From positions 1-38,495 of the forward strand of contig NZ_RFFJ01000038.1 of assembly GCF_003696235.1 (NCBI RefSeq): a DNA stretch of 38,495 nucleotides, in the 5' to 3' direction. Position 1 is the stretch's first letter; the number at the start of each line of letters is the position of its first letter. A model generated the notes under the pieces. That model worked only from the letters and a program-made list of their open reading frames with translations, made no database searches and was not told where the DNA came from. This document shows positions 1 to 8,638 of this stretch, in pieces. Position numbers and translations under genes: made by a program. The stretch is from Streptomyces triticirhizae (GTDB lineage: Bacteria; Actinomycetota; Actinomycetes; Streptomycetales; Streptomycetaceae).

Positions 1-247
1 CGCGCTCCCGCGCGCGCTCCTTGGCCGCCCGCAGCGCGACCCGCGCCAGGTCGACGCCGGACACCTCGGGCGTCCCGGCGCCGCCGCCCGGGTCCGCGTT
101 CCCCGCCGGGGCCAACGCGCCCTGCTCAGGGGCGCCTTGACCGCCCGCGCCCCGCGCACCATCCACAGCCTGTGGACGCTCCCCGCCCCGCGCACCGTCC
201 GCGCCCGCAGCGCGCCGCGCGCCCCCCGTGTCACTCGGCCAGGACAC
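1..247 (-). CDS. dciA: DciA/DUF721 family protein, N-terminal part (3' end outside window)
   Basis: The reading frame open to the left edge gives a low-complexity Gly/Ala-rich N-terminus, then the segment [19 protein letters not shown], which I recognise as the start of the conserved core of the actinobacterial DUF721 protein encoded next to recF. DUF721/DciA proteins are thought to help load or regulate the replicative helicase DnaB in bacteria lacking DnaC. I place the start at GTG 247-245: it has a purine-rich Shine-Dalgarno sequence (GGGGGAGG) a few bases upstream and overlaps the 3' end of recF by 17 bp, which suggests translational coupling. Only about 82 codons are in the window and the C-terminal domain is missing. 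Identification rests on the short motif and on position immediately downstream of recF. Confidence 0.75.
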   Translation of the reverse strand, partial: MSWPSDTGGARRAAGADGARGGERPQAVDGARGAGGQGAPEQGALAPAGNADPGGGAGTPEVSGVDLARVALRAAKERARER

Positions 248-1370
248 GAGCGACCTCCCCCTCGGAGACCTCGAAGCGGGCGCCGGCCAGGATCTCCGGC
301 ACGTCCTCCGGGACCGCCGCCGTGACCAGCACCTGCTCGGCCGAGACCACCAACTCGGCCAGCCGGTGCCGGCGTCGGGCGTCCAGCTCCGCGAAGACGT
401 CGTCCAGGATCAGGACCGGCTCGGGCCCCTCCTCGCGCAGCAGCCCGTACGAGGCCAGCCGCAACGCCAGCGCCAACGACCAGGACTCGCCGTGGCTGGC
501 GTAGCCCTTGGCCGGGAACTCGCCAAGACGCAACAGCAGATCGTCCCGGTGCGGACCGACCAGCGTCACCCCGCGCTCGATCTCCCGCGCCCTGGCCTCG
601 GTCAACGCGGCGGCCAGCAGCGCCTCGTGCTCCTCGCGGCCGACCGCGCCCGCGCCCTCGTCGACCGTGGCGCCCCGGTACTCCAACACCACGGGGCCGC
701 CACCCGGCGCCACCTGCTCGTACGCCTTGTCGGCCAACGGCCGCAGCGCCTCCAGCAGCGACAGCCGCCGCACCACCAACTCCGCGCCCACCCGCGCCAG
801 ATGCTGGTCCCAGACGTCCAAGGTCGACAGGTCCATGCCGCGACCGCCGTGCCGCCGGGCCATCGCCGCCGACTTCAACAGCGAGTTCCGCTGCTTCAAC
901 ACCCGTTCGTACTCGGCCCGCACGCCGGCCAGCCTGGGCGTCCTCGCCGTCGCCAACTCGTCGAGGAACCGCCGGCGCTCCGTCGGGTCACCCTTGACCA
1001 GCCGCAGGTCCTCCGGCGCGAACAGCACCGTGCGCACGATGCCCAGCAGGTCGCGGGGGCGCACCTGCGTCGAGCGGTTGATCCTGGCCCGGTTGGCGCG
1101 GCCCGGGTTCAACTCCAGCTCCACCAGCTGCCGGCGCTCGCCCTCCCGCACCAGGGCGCGCAGCACCGCGCGCTCCGCGCCCATCCGCACCAGCGGCGCG
1201 TCGGCGGCGACCCGGTGGCTGCTCAGCGTCGCCAGATAGCCGACGGCCTCCACCAGATTGGTCTTGCCCTGGCCGTTCGGGCCGAGGAAACACGAGACCC
1301 CGGGGCCGAGTTCCACCTCGGCCCCGGCGTACGACCGGAAGTCGGCCAACGAGAGATGTGTCAGGTGCAC
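231..1370 (-). CDS. recF: DNA replication and repair protein RecF
   Basis: RecF is an SMC-like ATPase that binds DNA at gaps and, with RecO and RecR, helps load RecA onto SSB-coated single strands. The 379-residue product has the Walker A motif GPNGQGKT at residues 30-37 and a Walker B/D-loop segment [14 protein letters not shown] near the C-terminus, as in the family; the length is normal. The frame is open further upstream to a TTG at 1382, but that codon directly abuts the GGGGAGG ribosome-binding sequence, so it cannot be used well. GTG 1370 gives the usual family start [14 protein letters not shown] with the same Shine-Dalgarno about 12 bases away. It lies 52 bp downstream of gnd and overlaps dciA, in the conserved dnaA-dnaN-gnd-recF order. 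Confidence 0.95.
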   Translation of the reverse strand: MHLTHLSLADFRSYAGAEVELGPGVSCFLGPNGQGKTNLVEAVGYLATLSSHRVAADAPLVRMGAERAVLRALVREGERRQLVELELNPGRANRARINRSTQVRPRDLLGIVRTVLFAPEDLRLVKGDPTERRRFLDELATARTPRLAGVRAEYERVLKQRNSLLKSAAMARRHGGRGMDLSTLDVWDQHLARVGAELVVRRLSLLEALRPLADKAYEQVAPGGGPVVLEYRGATVDEGAGAVGREEHEALLAAALTEARAREIERGVTLVGPHRDDLLLRLGEFPAKGYASHGESWSLALALRLASYGLLREEGPEPVLILDDVFAELDARRRHRLAELVVSAEQVLVTAAVPEDVPEILAGARFEVSEGEVARVLAE

Positions 1371-1422
1371 GGCGTGGGCCAACCTCCCCGATCGAACCGC
1401 CCGTCGGCGCTCCCCGCCAGGA

Positions 1423-2301
1423 CTACGAGGAACTCCGCACGGCGTGACCGCCGAACTGGTTGCGCAGCGCGGCGACCATCTTCATCTGCGGCGAGTCCTC
1501 CTGCCGGGAGGAGAACCGCGCGAACAGCGAGGCGGTGATCGTCGGCAGCGGCACCGCGTGGTCCACCGCCGCCTCGACCGTCCACCGGCCCTCGCCGGAG
1601 TCGGCGGCGTAGCCCCGCAGCCGCTCCAGGTGCTCGTCGTCGTCGAGCGCCCGGACCGCCAGGTCCAACAGCCAGGAACGGATCACCGTCCCCTCCTGCC
1701 AGGAGCGGAACACCTCGCGGACGTCGGTGACCTCCTTGGCCGCCTCCAGCAACTCCCAGCCCTCGGCGAACGCCTGCATCATCGCGTACTCGATGCCGTT
1801 GTGCACCATCTTGGCGAAGTGCCCGGCGCCCACGCTGCCCGCGTGCACCGCGCCGGACTCCCCGGGCGGCTTCAGGGCGTCGAAGATCGGCCGCACCCGC
1901 TCCACATGCTCCTGCTCGCCGCCGTACATCAGCGCGTAGCCGTTCTCCAGGCCCCAGACCCCGCCGGAGACCCCGCAGTCCACAAAGCCGATGCCCCTGG
2001 TGGACAACTCCGCCGCGTGCCGGGCGTCGTCCGTCCAGCGGGAGTTCCCGCCGTCCACCACCACGTCCCCGGGGGAGAGCAGGCCGGCCAGCTCGTCCAC
2101 GACGGACTGGGTCGCCTCGCCCGCCGGCACCATCAGCCAGACCACCCGGGGCGCGGCCAGCGCGTCCACCATCTCCCGCAGGCTGCCCACATCGGCGGAC
2201 TCGGTGTCGGGGGCGTACCCCACGACGGTGTGACCGGCCCGGCGGATGCGCTCGCGCATGTTGCCGCCCATGCGGCCGAGGCCCACGAGACCCAGCTCCA
2301 T
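1423..2301 (-). CDS. gnd: 6-phosphogluconate dehydrogenase, decarboxylating, short NAD-type
   Basis: This enzyme oxidatively decarboxylates 6-phosphogluconate to ribulose 5-phosphate in the pentose phosphate pathway. The N-terminus [15 protein letters not shown] is a Rossmann GxGxxG dinucleotide-binding motif. The segments [17 protein letters not shown] (around residues 100-116) and [15 protein letters not shown] (around 155-170) correspond to the substrate-binding SGG and catalytic K-N regions. At 292 residues it belongs to the short bacterial class, often NAD-dependent, rather than the roughly 470-residue NADP class. Cofactor preference is inferred from class, not seen. Its insertion between dnaN and recF is a typical streptomycete arrangement with no known functional link to replication. 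Confidence 0.9.
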   Translation of the reverse strand: MELGLVGLGRMGGNMRERIRRAGHTVVGYAPDTESADVGSLREMVDALAAPRVVWLMVPAGEATQSVVDELAGLLSPGDVVVDGGNSRWTDDARHAAELSTRGIGFVDCGVSGGVWGLENGYALMYGGEQEHVERVRPIFDALKPPGESGAVHAGSVGAGHFAKMVHNGIEYAMMQAFAEGWELLEAAKEVTDVREVFRSWQEGTVIRSWLLDLAVRALDDDEHLERLRGYAADSGEGRWTVEAAVDHAVPLPTITASLFARFSSRQEDSPQMKMVAALRNQFGGHAVRSSS

Positions 2302-2433
2302 CAGGACTCCTTCGTTGCGTTGTACCTGAGGCCGAGCCTACGCCCGACCCCGCACGCACACCTGTGGGGTCGGGCGCTCAAAAGCGCAGATCAGCGGGGC
2401 CGCGCCGGTGAGCCGTCAACGACGGGCCCGGGC

Positions 2434-3564
2434 TCAGCCGCTCAGCCGAACGGGCATGATCAGGTACTTGTAGCTGTCGTCCGCCTCGGCGTCCACGGCG
2501 GGCCGGCCGCTCAGCAGCGCCGGCTTGGTGGAGGTGGTGAACGAGAGCTGGGCCACCGGGGAGTCGATCGCGCTGAGGCCCTCCAGCAGGAAGCCGGGGT
2601 TGAAGGCGATCGAGATGTCGTCGCCCTCCAGCTGGGCGTCGACGCGCTCCACAGCCTGTGCGTCGTCGCTGGAGCCGGCCTCCAGGATCAGCACGCCCTG
2701 CTCGAAGTTGAGCCGGACCGGGGTGTTGCGCTCGGCGACCAGGGCCACGCGCTTGACCGCCTCAACGAAGGGCGCGGTCTCGATCACGGCCACCGAGTTG
2801 AACTCGGTGGGGAAGAGCGTGCGGTACTTGGGGAGGTCGCCCTCCAGCAGCCGCGTCGTGGTGCGCCGGCCGGCGCCCTCGAAGCCGATCAGCCCCTCGC
2901 CGGCCCCGGAGCCGGCGAGCGCCAGGGAGACCGTGTCGCCGCCGCTGAGGGACTTCGCCGTGTCCAGCAGCGTCTTGGCCGGGACCAGGGCGACGGCGGA
3001 GACGTCCGCCACCTCCGGCTTCCACAGGAACTCCCGCACCGCGAAGCGGTATCGGTCCGTCGAGGCGAGCGTCACCGTGTCGCCCTCGATCTCGACCCGG
3101 ACGCCGGTGAGCACCGGCAGCGTGTCGTCCCGGCCGGCGGCGATGGCCACCTGGGAGACCGCCGAGGCGAAGACCTCAGCCGAGACCGTGCCCGTGGCCG
3201 TCGGCATCTGCGGCAGCGCCGGGTACTCCTCGACAGGGAGGGTGTGGAGGGTGAACCGCGAGGAGCCGCAGACCACCGTGACCCGCACGCCGTCCGAGGA
3301 GATCTCCACCGGACGGTTGGGCAGCGAACGGCAGATGTCGGCCAACAGCCGCCCGGAGACCAGGACCGTCCCCTCGTCCTCCACGTCGACCTCGACCGAC
3401 ACCCGCGCCGAGACCTCGTAGTCGAAGCCGGAGAGGCTCAACGCGCCACCCTCCGCCTTCAACAGCAGCCCGGCGAGCACCGGCACCGGCGGTCGGGCCG
3501 GCAGGCTGCGGGCGGCCCATGCCACCGCCTCCGCGAGCACATCGCGTTCCACCCGGATCTTCAC
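2434..3564 (-). CDS. dnaN: DNA polymerase III beta subunit (sliding clamp)
   Basis: DnaN forms the ring-shaped dimeric clamp that tethers DNA polymerase III and other replication and repair proteins to DNA. The 376-residue product shows the three repeated clamp domains and ends in the family-typical YKYLIMPVRLSG. The reading frame is open back to 3642, but the start chosen is GTG 3564: it gives the canonical MKIRVERDVLAEAVAW N-terminus and is preceded by GGGAGG at an 8-base spacing. It is the first gene on the dnaN side of oriC and is transcribed away from it, followed 132 bp later by gnd. Confidence 0.97.
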   Translation of the reverse strand: MKIRVERDVLAEAVAWAARSLPARPPVPVLAGLLLKAEGGALSLSGFDYEVSARVSVEVDVEDEGTVLVSGRLLADICRSLPNRPVEISSDGVRVTVVCGSSRFTLHTLPVEEYPALPQMPTATGTVSAEVFASAVSQVAIAAGRDDTLPVLTGVRVEIEGDTVTLASTDRYRFAVREFLWKPEVADVSAVALVPAKTLLDTAKSLSGGDTVSLALAGSGAGEGLIGFEGAGRRTTTRLLEGDLPKYRTLFPTEFNSVAVIETAPFVEAVKRVALVAERNTPVRLNFEQGVLILEAGSSDDAQAVERVDAQLEGDDISIAFNPGFLLEGLSAIDSPVAQLSFTTSTKPALLSGRPAVDAEADDSYKYLIMPVRLSG

Positions 3565-3740
3565 TTCAGCCGCCTCCCGCAGTTGCTGGCCGCTCGTCGC
3601 CGTTGGCTCCGTTTGTTGGGCCCCCAGTCTGACGCACGCCACTGACAGTAGGTGCTCCGGCGAGTCAAATCGAGGCGCGCTGGGTAGGTCGTCCCCGAGC
3701 CCGGTTGTGCACAGCCCCCACTTCGAACCGAGTCTCCCGG

Positions 3741-3787
3741 CTTATATCCGTAGTCGTAGTAGTAGGGCCTGTGGAAACCGTGGATAA
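3741..3787 (-). other. Probable origin-unwinding element: tandem DnaA boxes, GC tract, DnaA-trios, AT tract
   Basis: Read 5' to 3' on the minus strand, two abutting DnaA boxes, TTATCCACG (3787-3779) and GTTTCCACA (3778-3770), are followed by GGCC (3769-3766), then CTACTACTACGACTA (3765-3751), then the AT-rich GGATATAAG. This reproduces the order of the conserved bacterial origin-unwinding system described in Bacillus subtilis, where DnaA loads from boxes onto repeated 3'-GAT-5' trinucleotides (CTA on the written strand). The orientation relative to dnaA and dnaN is also the same. Function is inferred from layout. Confidence 0.7.
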
Positions 3788-4121
3788 CTCCAATTCCCCT
3801 GCTCAGAGCGGGTTTTCTGTCCACAGGCCCTGTGGGTGGAGCGGTGGACGAAGCGGCCCCTCCTGTGGACAGCCGCCGGTTGTACACAGGCCATCCCCAG
3901 GACACCCCGAGTTCTCAACAGGTCTGTCCCCAGTTTCGGAGCGGTTGCCCACAGGCCGCGCGGCAGCCTCCTGTGACCTGATTCACTCGACCCGGTGAGG
4001 CGGCGCGTTATGTTGCCGAACAGTGGATAAACCTGTGGATTGGCTGTGTACAACTCCCCTCATCCTGTGGGTAGCTGGCCCTGGTCGGTGGACAACGCGG
4101 AACGGGCCTGGGGCCGGTCCT

Positions 4122-4148
4122 CGTTCGTCCACAGGCTGTGGACGAACG
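4122..4148. repeat. 27-bp perfect palindrome of two head-to-head DnaA boxes
   Basis: Arms CGTTCGTCCACAG (4122-4134) and CTGTGGACGAACG (4136-4148) are perfect reverse complements around a single G at 4135. Each arm holds one TCGTCCACA box, so two DnaA molecules would sit symmetrically, face to face. It is the longest perfect inverted repeat I noticed in oriC. Confidence 0.9.
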
Positions 4149-4325
4149 TCCTCCACACATCCACAGGCACCTGACCTGCGGTTGTCCCCCGTTCCTCGCC
4201 GGCCTGTGGACAGAGATCTGGACGACACGCCAACCCCACAGGGTGTGGACGACGACAACTCGCCGAATCTGTGGGAAACCCGGGAGAACCACGAAAACAC
4301 GAGTGGCCCGGGTCGCTAATCGAAC

Positions 4326-4356
4326 AGCGCCCCCGAGGCGAAACCTCGGGGGCGCT
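4326..4356 (-). terminator. Stem-loop terminator downstream of dnaA
   Basis: A perfect 13-bp GC-rich stem (AGCGCCCCCGAGG paired with CCTCGGGGGCGCT) closes a five-base CGAAA loop about 93 bp after the dnaA stop. It lies between dnaA and the outermost DnaA boxes, so it would stop dnaA transcripts before they run through oriC. There is no clear U-run, which is common for terminators in high-GC actinobacteria. Confidence 0.8.
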
Positions 4357-4448
4357 GCGGTGAACGGGCGGCCTACGGCGGGGCGGTGGCGTTCGTCGAG
4401 GGGCCGGTGGCGACTCTCGGTGACGCCCAGCCGTTCCTCGGCCGTTCC

Positions 4449-6218
4449 TCAGCCGTTCTTGATGCGGTTGGTCAGCTCGGTGACCTGGTTGTAGATGGAG
4501 CGCCGTTCGGCCATCAGCGCCCTGATCTTGCGGTCGGCGTGCATCACCGTCGTGTGGTCGCGCCCGCCGAAGTGCTGACCGATCTTCGGCAGCGACAGAT
4601 CGGTCAACTCCCGGCACAGGTACATGGCGATCTGTCGCGCCGTGACCAGGATGCGGCTGCGCGAGGAGCCCGCCAGGTCCTCGATGGTCAGGCCGAAGTA
4701 GTCGGCGACGGCCGAGGTGATGGCGTCCGCCGTGATCTCGGGGGTGGCGTCCTCGCCGCCCGGGATCAGGTCCTTCAACACGATCTCCGTCAGCCCCAGG
4801 TCCACCGGCTGCCGGTTGAGGCTGGCGAAGGCGGTCACCCTGATCAGCGCGCCCTCAAGTTCCCTGATGTTGCGGGAGATCCGCGAGGCGATGAACTCCA
4901 GCACCTCGGGCGGGGCGTTCAACTGCTCCTGGACCGCCTTCTTCCGCAGGATCGCGATCCGGGTCTCCAGCTCCGGCGGCTGGACGTCCGTGATCAGTCC
5001 CCACTCGAAGCGGTTGCGCAGCCGGTCCTCCAGGGTGATCAGCTGCTTGGGCGGCCGGTCGGAGGAGAGCACGATCTGCTTGTTGGCGTTGTGCAGGGTG
5101 TTGAAGGTGTGGAAGAACTCCTCCTGCGTGGACTCCTTGCTCGCCAGGAACTGCACGTCGTCCACCAGGAGGATGTCCATGTCCCGGTAGCGCTTGCGGA
5201 AGGCGTCGGCCTTGCCGTCCCTGATCGAGTTGATGAACTCGTTGGTGAACTCCTCCGAGCTGACGTAGCGCACCCGGGTGCCCGGATAGAGGCTGCGGGC
5301 GTAGTGCCCGATGGCGTGCAGCAGATGCGTCTTGCCCAGCCCGGACTCCCCGTAGATGAAGAGGGGGTTGTACGCCTTCGCCGGCGCCTCGGCCACCGCT
5401 ACGGCCGCCGCGTGGGCGAAGCGGTTGGAGGCGCCGATGACGAAGGTGTCGAAGAGGTACTTCGGGTTGAGCCGGGCGGTCGGCTCCCCCGGTCCCGTCG
5501 CCGGCGCCGGCTGCGCGGCCAGCGGCCCGGGCGCGCCGCCGCCCGAGGAGCCGGGCCGGTCGCCGGAGTCGTAACGGCCGTACCGCTGCTCGCCGTAGCG
5601 CGGCTCCCCGCCGTAGGAACGCTCCCCGTACCGCTGTTCCTGGTAGGACTGCTCGCCGAACCCGCGCTCGCCATACGTCTGTTCACCGAAGGAGGAGGAG
5701 TCGAAGCCCTCCGGGCGACCGTAGGAGGGGTAGTCCCCGTGCGGCTGCCGCCACGGCGGGCTCTCCTGGGGCGGGGTCTGGTGGCGGTCGGGGTAGGCGG
5801 GGCGCGCCTCGGGCCCCTGCTCGCGCCGGCCGTCGCCGCCGTATCCGTCGTACTTCTGGTAGCCGCCGTCGTCCGTGGGCGTCTCGGCCCGGGGACCCGA
5901 CTGCTCGGGGATGGACGGCGTGGCCGGGCCGGACGGTGTGGACTCCGCCGGCGGCGCCGTGACGGTGATGGCCAGCCGGACCGGTTGGCCGCACTCGCGG
6001 CTCAGCGCCTCGCTGATCAGCGGCGCCAACCGCCCCTCCAACACGTTCTTCGCGTACTCGTTGGGCACGCCCAACAGCGCGGTCCCGGAGACCAGGGCCA
6101 GCGGCTGGCAGTCCTGGAGCCAGCGGTGGTCCTTGGACTCCAGGCGCTGGCCGTCGGAGAGCATCGTTGTCAGAGCCCGGGGCCAGACCGCTGCAAGGTC
6201 CGCTGGAAGGTCAGCCAC
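4449..6218 (-). CDS. dnaA: Chromosomal replication initiator protein DnaA
   Basis: DnaA is the AAA+ ATPase that binds DnaA boxes in oriC, unwinds the origin and recruits the helicase. In the 589-residue product, domain I (about 1-85) precedes a long flexible domain II (about 90-245) with a run of Tyr/Phe-Gly-Glu-Gln/Arg repeats at about 176-215. Domain III has Walker A GESGLGKT (290-297) and Walker B LLVDDVQF (350-357). Domain IV contains the DNA-binding signature [11 protein letters not shown] (551-561). The frame extends to 6278, but GTG 6218 gives the streptomycete start [15 protein letters not shown] long domain II is typical of Streptomyces. The gene has its own promoter with two DnaA boxes upstream, implying autoregulation, and a terminator before oriC. 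Confidence 0.97.
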   Translation of the reverse strand: MADLPADLAAVWPRALTTMLSDGQRLESKDHRWLQDCQPLALVSGTALLGVPNEYAKNVLEGRLAPLISEALSRECGQPVRLAITVTAPPAESTPSGPATPSIPEQSGPRAETPTDDGGYQKYDGYGGDGRREQGPEARPAYPDRHQTPPQESPPWRQPHGDYPSYGRPEGFDSSSFGEQTYGERGFGEQSYQEQRYGERSYGGEPRYGEQRYGRYDSGDRPGSSGGGAPGPLAAQPAPATGPGEPTARLNPKYLFDTFVIGASNRFAHAAAVAVAEAPAKAYNPLFIYGESGLGKTHLLHAIGHYARSLYPGTRVRYVSSEEFTNEFINSIRDGKADAFRKRYRDMDILLVDDVQFLASKESTQEEFFHTFNTLHNANKQIVLSSDRPPKQLITLEDRLRNRFEWGLITDVQPPELETRIAILRKKAVQEQLNAPPEVLEFIASRISRNIRELEGALIRVTAFASLNRQPVDLGLTEIVLKDLIPGGEDATPEITADAITSAVADYFGLTIEDLAGSSRSRILVTARQIAMYLCRELTDLSLPKIGQHFGGRDHTTVMHADRKIRALMAERRSIYNQVTELTNRIKNG

Positions 6219-6326
6219 GAGGCACGCTCTCTCACTCGCAGGGGTGGCGCTCAGGGATGGCGCTGTGTTGGCGGGCACCTGTGGGTGTGACGCCGGGGGC
6301 GATCGGGAAAGATTCCGAGTTCAGTC

Positions 6327-6356
6327 ACGTTAGTCAGCGCGAGGTCCGCGCATCAA
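6327..6356 (-). promoter_or_regulatory. Probable dnaA promoter
   Basis: On the minus strand TTGATG (6356-6351) and TAACGT (6332-6327) are separated by 18 bases, a fair match to the housekeeping streptomycete promoter TTGACN-N16/18-TAGRRT. The start point would be near 6320, giving a leader of about 100 bases before GTG 6218. The two DnaA boxes at 6361-6381 lie directly upstream of the -35 element. Confidence 0.6.
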
Positions 6357-6360
6357 GTCG

Positions 6361-6381
6361 TTGTCCACAGGCTGTGTACAG
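6361..6381. promoter_or_regulatory. Pair of convergent DnaA boxes upstream of dnaA
   Basis: TTGTCCACA at 6361-6369 is a perfect consensus DnaA box. TGTGTACAG at 6373-6381 is its inverted partner (CTGTACACA, 8 of 9), three bases away. They are outside oriC, in the dnaA-rpmH divergent region and just upstream of the likely dnaA -35 element, which fits the known autoregulation of streptomycete dnaA by DnaA. Confidence 0.8.
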
Positions 6382-6398
6382 GGATGCGCCGTCCGAGT

Positions 6399-6428
6399 TT
6401 GACCTGTGGCTCGCCTCGCGCGTACCGT
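6399..6428 (+). promoter_or_regulatory. Candidate promoter for rpmH-rnpA
   Basis: TTGACC (6399-6404) and TACCGT (6423-6428) with an 18-base spacer form a good housekeeping-type promoter pointing toward rpmH. This implies a leader of about 175 bases before GTG 6611. The rest of the 392-bp dnaA-rpmH gap holds the dnaA promoter, the paired DnaA boxes and an isolated weak box at 6551-6559. I see no gene in it. Confidence 0.45.
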
Positions 6429-6610
6429 TGCCAGGTCGAGTCGTCGATGGCTGCTGCCGCCTGCCTCCGATGGCCCGCCTCCGACCAGAGGTGTGAGCGG
6501 CTGACTCGGGCGTTGCGATGGCCTCGCGGGCGCACGGTGACAGCCAACGACGGTCCACATCTGTCTCGGCCGACCTGTGCCGGTACACCGAAGATCTCTG
6601 GAGTCCCCGA

Positions 6611-6748
6611 GTGAGCAAGCGCACTTTCCAGCCGAACAACCGGCGCAGGGCCAAGACCCACGGCTTCCGGCTGCGGATGCGGACGCGTGCCGGCCGCGCC
6701 ATCGTCGCCAACCGTCGTGCCAAGGGCCGCGCCCGGCTGTCGGCCTGA
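6611..6748 (+). CDS. rpmH: 50S ribosomal protein L34
   Basis: The 45-residue highly basic product begins [20 protein letters not shown] and ends [12 protein letters not shown], the complete L34 sequence pattern, including the RTFQPN and THGFRxRM segments. L34 is a small protein of the large ribosomal subunit. The start is GTG 6611; an upstream in-frame ATG at 6518 would add an unrelated extension and is not the real start. It is divergent from dnaA and followed 23 bp later by rnpA, the near-universal rpmH-rnpA pairing next to dnaA. Confidence 0.97.
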   Translation: MSKRTFQPNNRRRAKTHGFRLRMRTRAGRAIVANRRAKGRARLSA

Positions 6749-6771
6749 ACCACTGACCACAGGTCCATGCG

Positions 6772-7140
6772 GTGCTGCCCTCCGAGAACCGGCTGAGGCG
6801 GCGCGAGGACTTCGCGACCGCGATGCGCCGAGGTCGCAGGGCCGGACGCCCGCATCTCGTCGTCCATCTGAGCGATGGAACGGACCCGCACCTGGCGGAG
6901 GGGACACCCTCACCGCCACGTGCGGGTTTCGTCGTCAGCAAGGCCGTGGGGAACGCGGTGGTCCGCCACCGCGTCCAGCGTCGGCTACGTCACCTGGTCC
7001 GGGCCCGGCTGACCGCGCTGCCCGCCGGTAGCCTGGTGGTGGTGCGGGCCCTGCCGGGCGCGGAACGAGCCGCGTTCGACCAGCTGGCTCGCGAGCTGGA
7101 CGCCGCACTGGAGCGGCTACTGGGAGGGGTACGCGGATGA
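6772..7140 (+). CDS. rnpA: Ribonuclease P protein component
   Basis: RnpA is the protein cofactor of RNase P, which removes 5' leaders from tRNA precursors together with the M1 RNA. The 122-residue basic protein carries the family's central segment, [20 protein letters not shown] followed by RLRHLV (about residues 46-71), which holds the RNR-type RNA-binding helix. It starts at GTG 6772 with the usual [14 protein letters not shown]. Its stop overlaps the yidD start by 4 bp (ATGA), indicating coupled translation. Confidence 0.95.
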   Translation: MLPSENRLRRREDFATAMRRGRRAGRPHLVVHLSDGTDPHLAEGTPSPPRAGFVVSKAVGNAVVRHRVQRRLRHLVRARLTALPAGSLVVVRALPGAERAAFDQLARELDAALERLLGGVRG

Positions 7141-7451
7141 AGTACCCGCTGCTGCTGCTGATCAAGCTGTATCAGTGGACGATCAGCCCCCTTCTCGGCC
7201 CGGTCTGTCGTTACTATCCGTCGTGTTCCCACTACGGGTACGGCGCCATCGACCGACATGGAGCGCTCAAGGGGACCGCCCTCACCGCTTGGCGCATTCT
7301 GCGCTGCAACCCCTGGTCGCCGGGTGGAGTCGATCACGTTCCGCCGCGCAAGCGCCCGGTCTGGCATCGGTCACTGCGGGACCGACTGCGGCACCGGTCG
7401 TTCAACCCCGCCTCTTCCGGGGGTGCCCCCAACAATGCCCAAGGAGCTTGA
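7137..7451 (+). CDS. yidD: Membrane protein insertion efficiency factor YidD
   Basis: The 104-residue protein has the YidD core: an amphipathic N-terminus [20 protein letters not shown] followed by the Cys-rich signature [15 protein letters not shown] and then [15 protein letters not shown]. YidD is a small membrane-associated protein that assists YidC-dependent insertion. It overlaps rnpA by 4 bp and lies 3 bp ahead of yidC, so the three genes are probably one transcript. The roughly 30-residue C-terminal tail after VPPRK is Arg-rich and unremarkable. Confidence 0.93.
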   Translation: MKYPLLLLIKLYQWTISPLLGPVCRYYPSCSHYGYGAIDRHGALKGTALTAWRILRCNPWSPGGVDHVPPRKRPVWHRSLRDRLRHRSFNPASSGGAPNNAQGA

Positions 7452-7454
7452 TCC

Positions 7455-8624
7455 GTGGACACGATCAATTCGATCCTCTCCCCCCTCTATATCGCCGTTT
7501 CGTGGATCGTCGTCCAGTTCCACAGCCTCTACAGCCTGGTCTTCGACGAGGACAGCGGCTGGGCCTGGGGGCTGTCGATCGTCTCCCTGGTGGTGGTCAT
7601 CCGGATCGCCCTGATCCCGCTCTTCGTGAAGCAGATCAAGGCCACCCGGAACATGCAGGCGCTCCAACCACGGATGAAGAAGATCCAGGAGCGCTACAAG
7701 AACGACCGGCAGCGTCAGTCCGAAGAGATGATGAAGCTGTACAAGGAGACGGGCACCAACCCGCTCGCCAGCTGTCTCCCGATCCTGGCGCAGTCTCCGT
7801 TCTTCATCGCGCTCTTCCAGGTGCTCAACCACATCGCCAGCGACAAGGTCGTCGGCGTCCTCAACCGGGACCAGGTCGACTCCGCCCGTGAGGCGACGAT
7901 CTTCGGCGCCCCGATCGCCACCCGCTTCATGGACAGCGCGGCCGACGTCGCCGCGCTGGGCGCCTCCCAGGCCAACGTCCGCACCGTCACCATCATCATG
8001 ATCGTGCTGATGTCGGCGTCGCAGTTCTTCACCCAGCGCCAGCTGATGACGAAGAACGTCGACCTCACGGTCAAGACGCCGTTCATGAACCAGCAGAAGA
8101 TGCTGATGTACATCTTCCCGATCATGTTCGCCGTCTTCGGTGTGAACTTCCCGGTGGGTGTGCTGATCTACTGGCTGACCACCAACGTCTGGTCCCTGGG
8201 CCAGCAGATGTACGTGATCACGCGGAACCCCACCCCCGGCAGCCTGGCCTACCAGCAGCGGCAGGAGCGGCTGCGCAGGAAGGGCAAGCTTCCCCAGGCG
8301 GAGGAAGAGGCCGCGAAGAAGTCCGCCGAGGCGACCCGGACCGTCCGCAACCAGCGCAAGCGTCAGACCCGGTCCCAGCGGCAGTCCGGCACCGGTGCCC
8401 AGCCGGCGAAGAAGCAGGCCGCGTCCGCCCCCTCCCGGCTGGACAAGCCCCAGCAGAACGGCAGGAGCGGCGGCGGCCAGGCCAGCCAGAACGGGCAGAA
8501 CGGCCAGGCGCCGTCGTCGGAGAGGTCCCAGCCGCAGAAGAAGCAGCGGGGGCAGCAGGCGAAGAAGTCGCAGGCGAAGTCCCAGGCGCGCAAGCCGAAG
8601 CCGTCCGCCAAGAGCAAGAAGTAG
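7455..8624 (+). CDS. yidC: Membrane protein insertase YidC/Oxa1
   Basis: YidC inserts and folds inner-membrane proteins, alone or with SecYEG. The 389-residue product has the five-helix Oxa1 core without the large periplasmic domain of Gram-negative YidC. The second helix contains [15 protein letters not shown], with the conserved groove arginine. A cytoplasmic coiled-coil hairpin (about 70-100) follows, and further helices lie around residues 115, 180 and 230. The last 110 or so residues form a Gln/Lys/Arg/Ser-rich basic tail that could contact ribosomes. It starts at GTG 7455, three bases after yidD. Confidence 0.95.
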   Translation: MDTINSILSPLYIAVSWIVVQFHSLYSLVFDEDSGWAWGLSIVSLVVVIRIALIPLFVKQIKATRNMQALQPRMKKIQERYKNDRQRQSEEMMKLYKETGTNPLASCLPILAQSPFFIALFQVLNHIASDKVVGVLNRDQVDSAREATIFGAPIATRFMDSAADVAALGASQANVRTVTIIMIVLMSASQFFTQRQLMTKNVDLTVKTPFMNQQKMLMYIFPIMFAVFGVNFPVGVLIYWLTTNVWSLGQQMYVITRNPTPGSLAYQQRQERLRRKGKLPQAEEEAAKKSAEATRTVRNQRKRQTRSQRQSGTGAQPAKKQAASAPSRLDKPQQNGRSGGGQASQNGQNGQAPSSERSQPQKKQRGQQAKKSQAKSQARKPKPSAKSKK

Positions 8625-8638
8625 AAGGAGCCTCACCC

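Larger units (their letters stand above)
3565..4448. other. oriC: oriC: dnaN-dnaA intergenic replication origin with about 20 DnaA-box-like 9-mers
   Basis: This 884-bp gene-free stretch is the chromosomal origin. I read DnaA-box-like 9-mers (streptomycete consensus TTGTCCACA, first two bases T or C) at 3705-3713(+), 3770-3778(-), 3779-3787(-), 3817-3825(+), 3843-3851(-), 3864-3872(-), 3880-3888(+), 3924-3932(+), 3945-3953(+), 4022-4030(-), 4034-4042(-), 4045-4053(-), 4066-4074(-), 4087-4095(-), 4125-4133(+), 4137-4145(-), 4157-4165(+), 4205-4213(-), 4244-4252(-) and 4270-4278(-). Most match 7 or 8 of 9; those at 3843, 4066 and 4270 are the weakest. The boxes fall into two groups separated by an AT-richer gap around 3955-4020. 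Known streptomycete origins have a comparable number of boxes between the same two genes. No coding frame here looks real. Confidence 0.95.

Noticed and set aside
2648..2662. TCCACAGCCTGTG inside dnaN as a DnaA box pair
   Set aside because: The second half is incomplete and the flanking bases do not match the 9-mer consensus on either side.
3664..3690. TTGACT on the minus strand as a dnaN -35 element
   Set aside because: No acceptable -10 hexamer at 16-18 bases; the nearest candidate, TACTGT, is only 12 bases away.
4386..6290. Plus-strand open frame of more than 600 codons across dnaA
   Set aside because: It mirrors dnaA on the other strand; high GC content leaves stop-poor antisense frames, and the product resembles no protein family.
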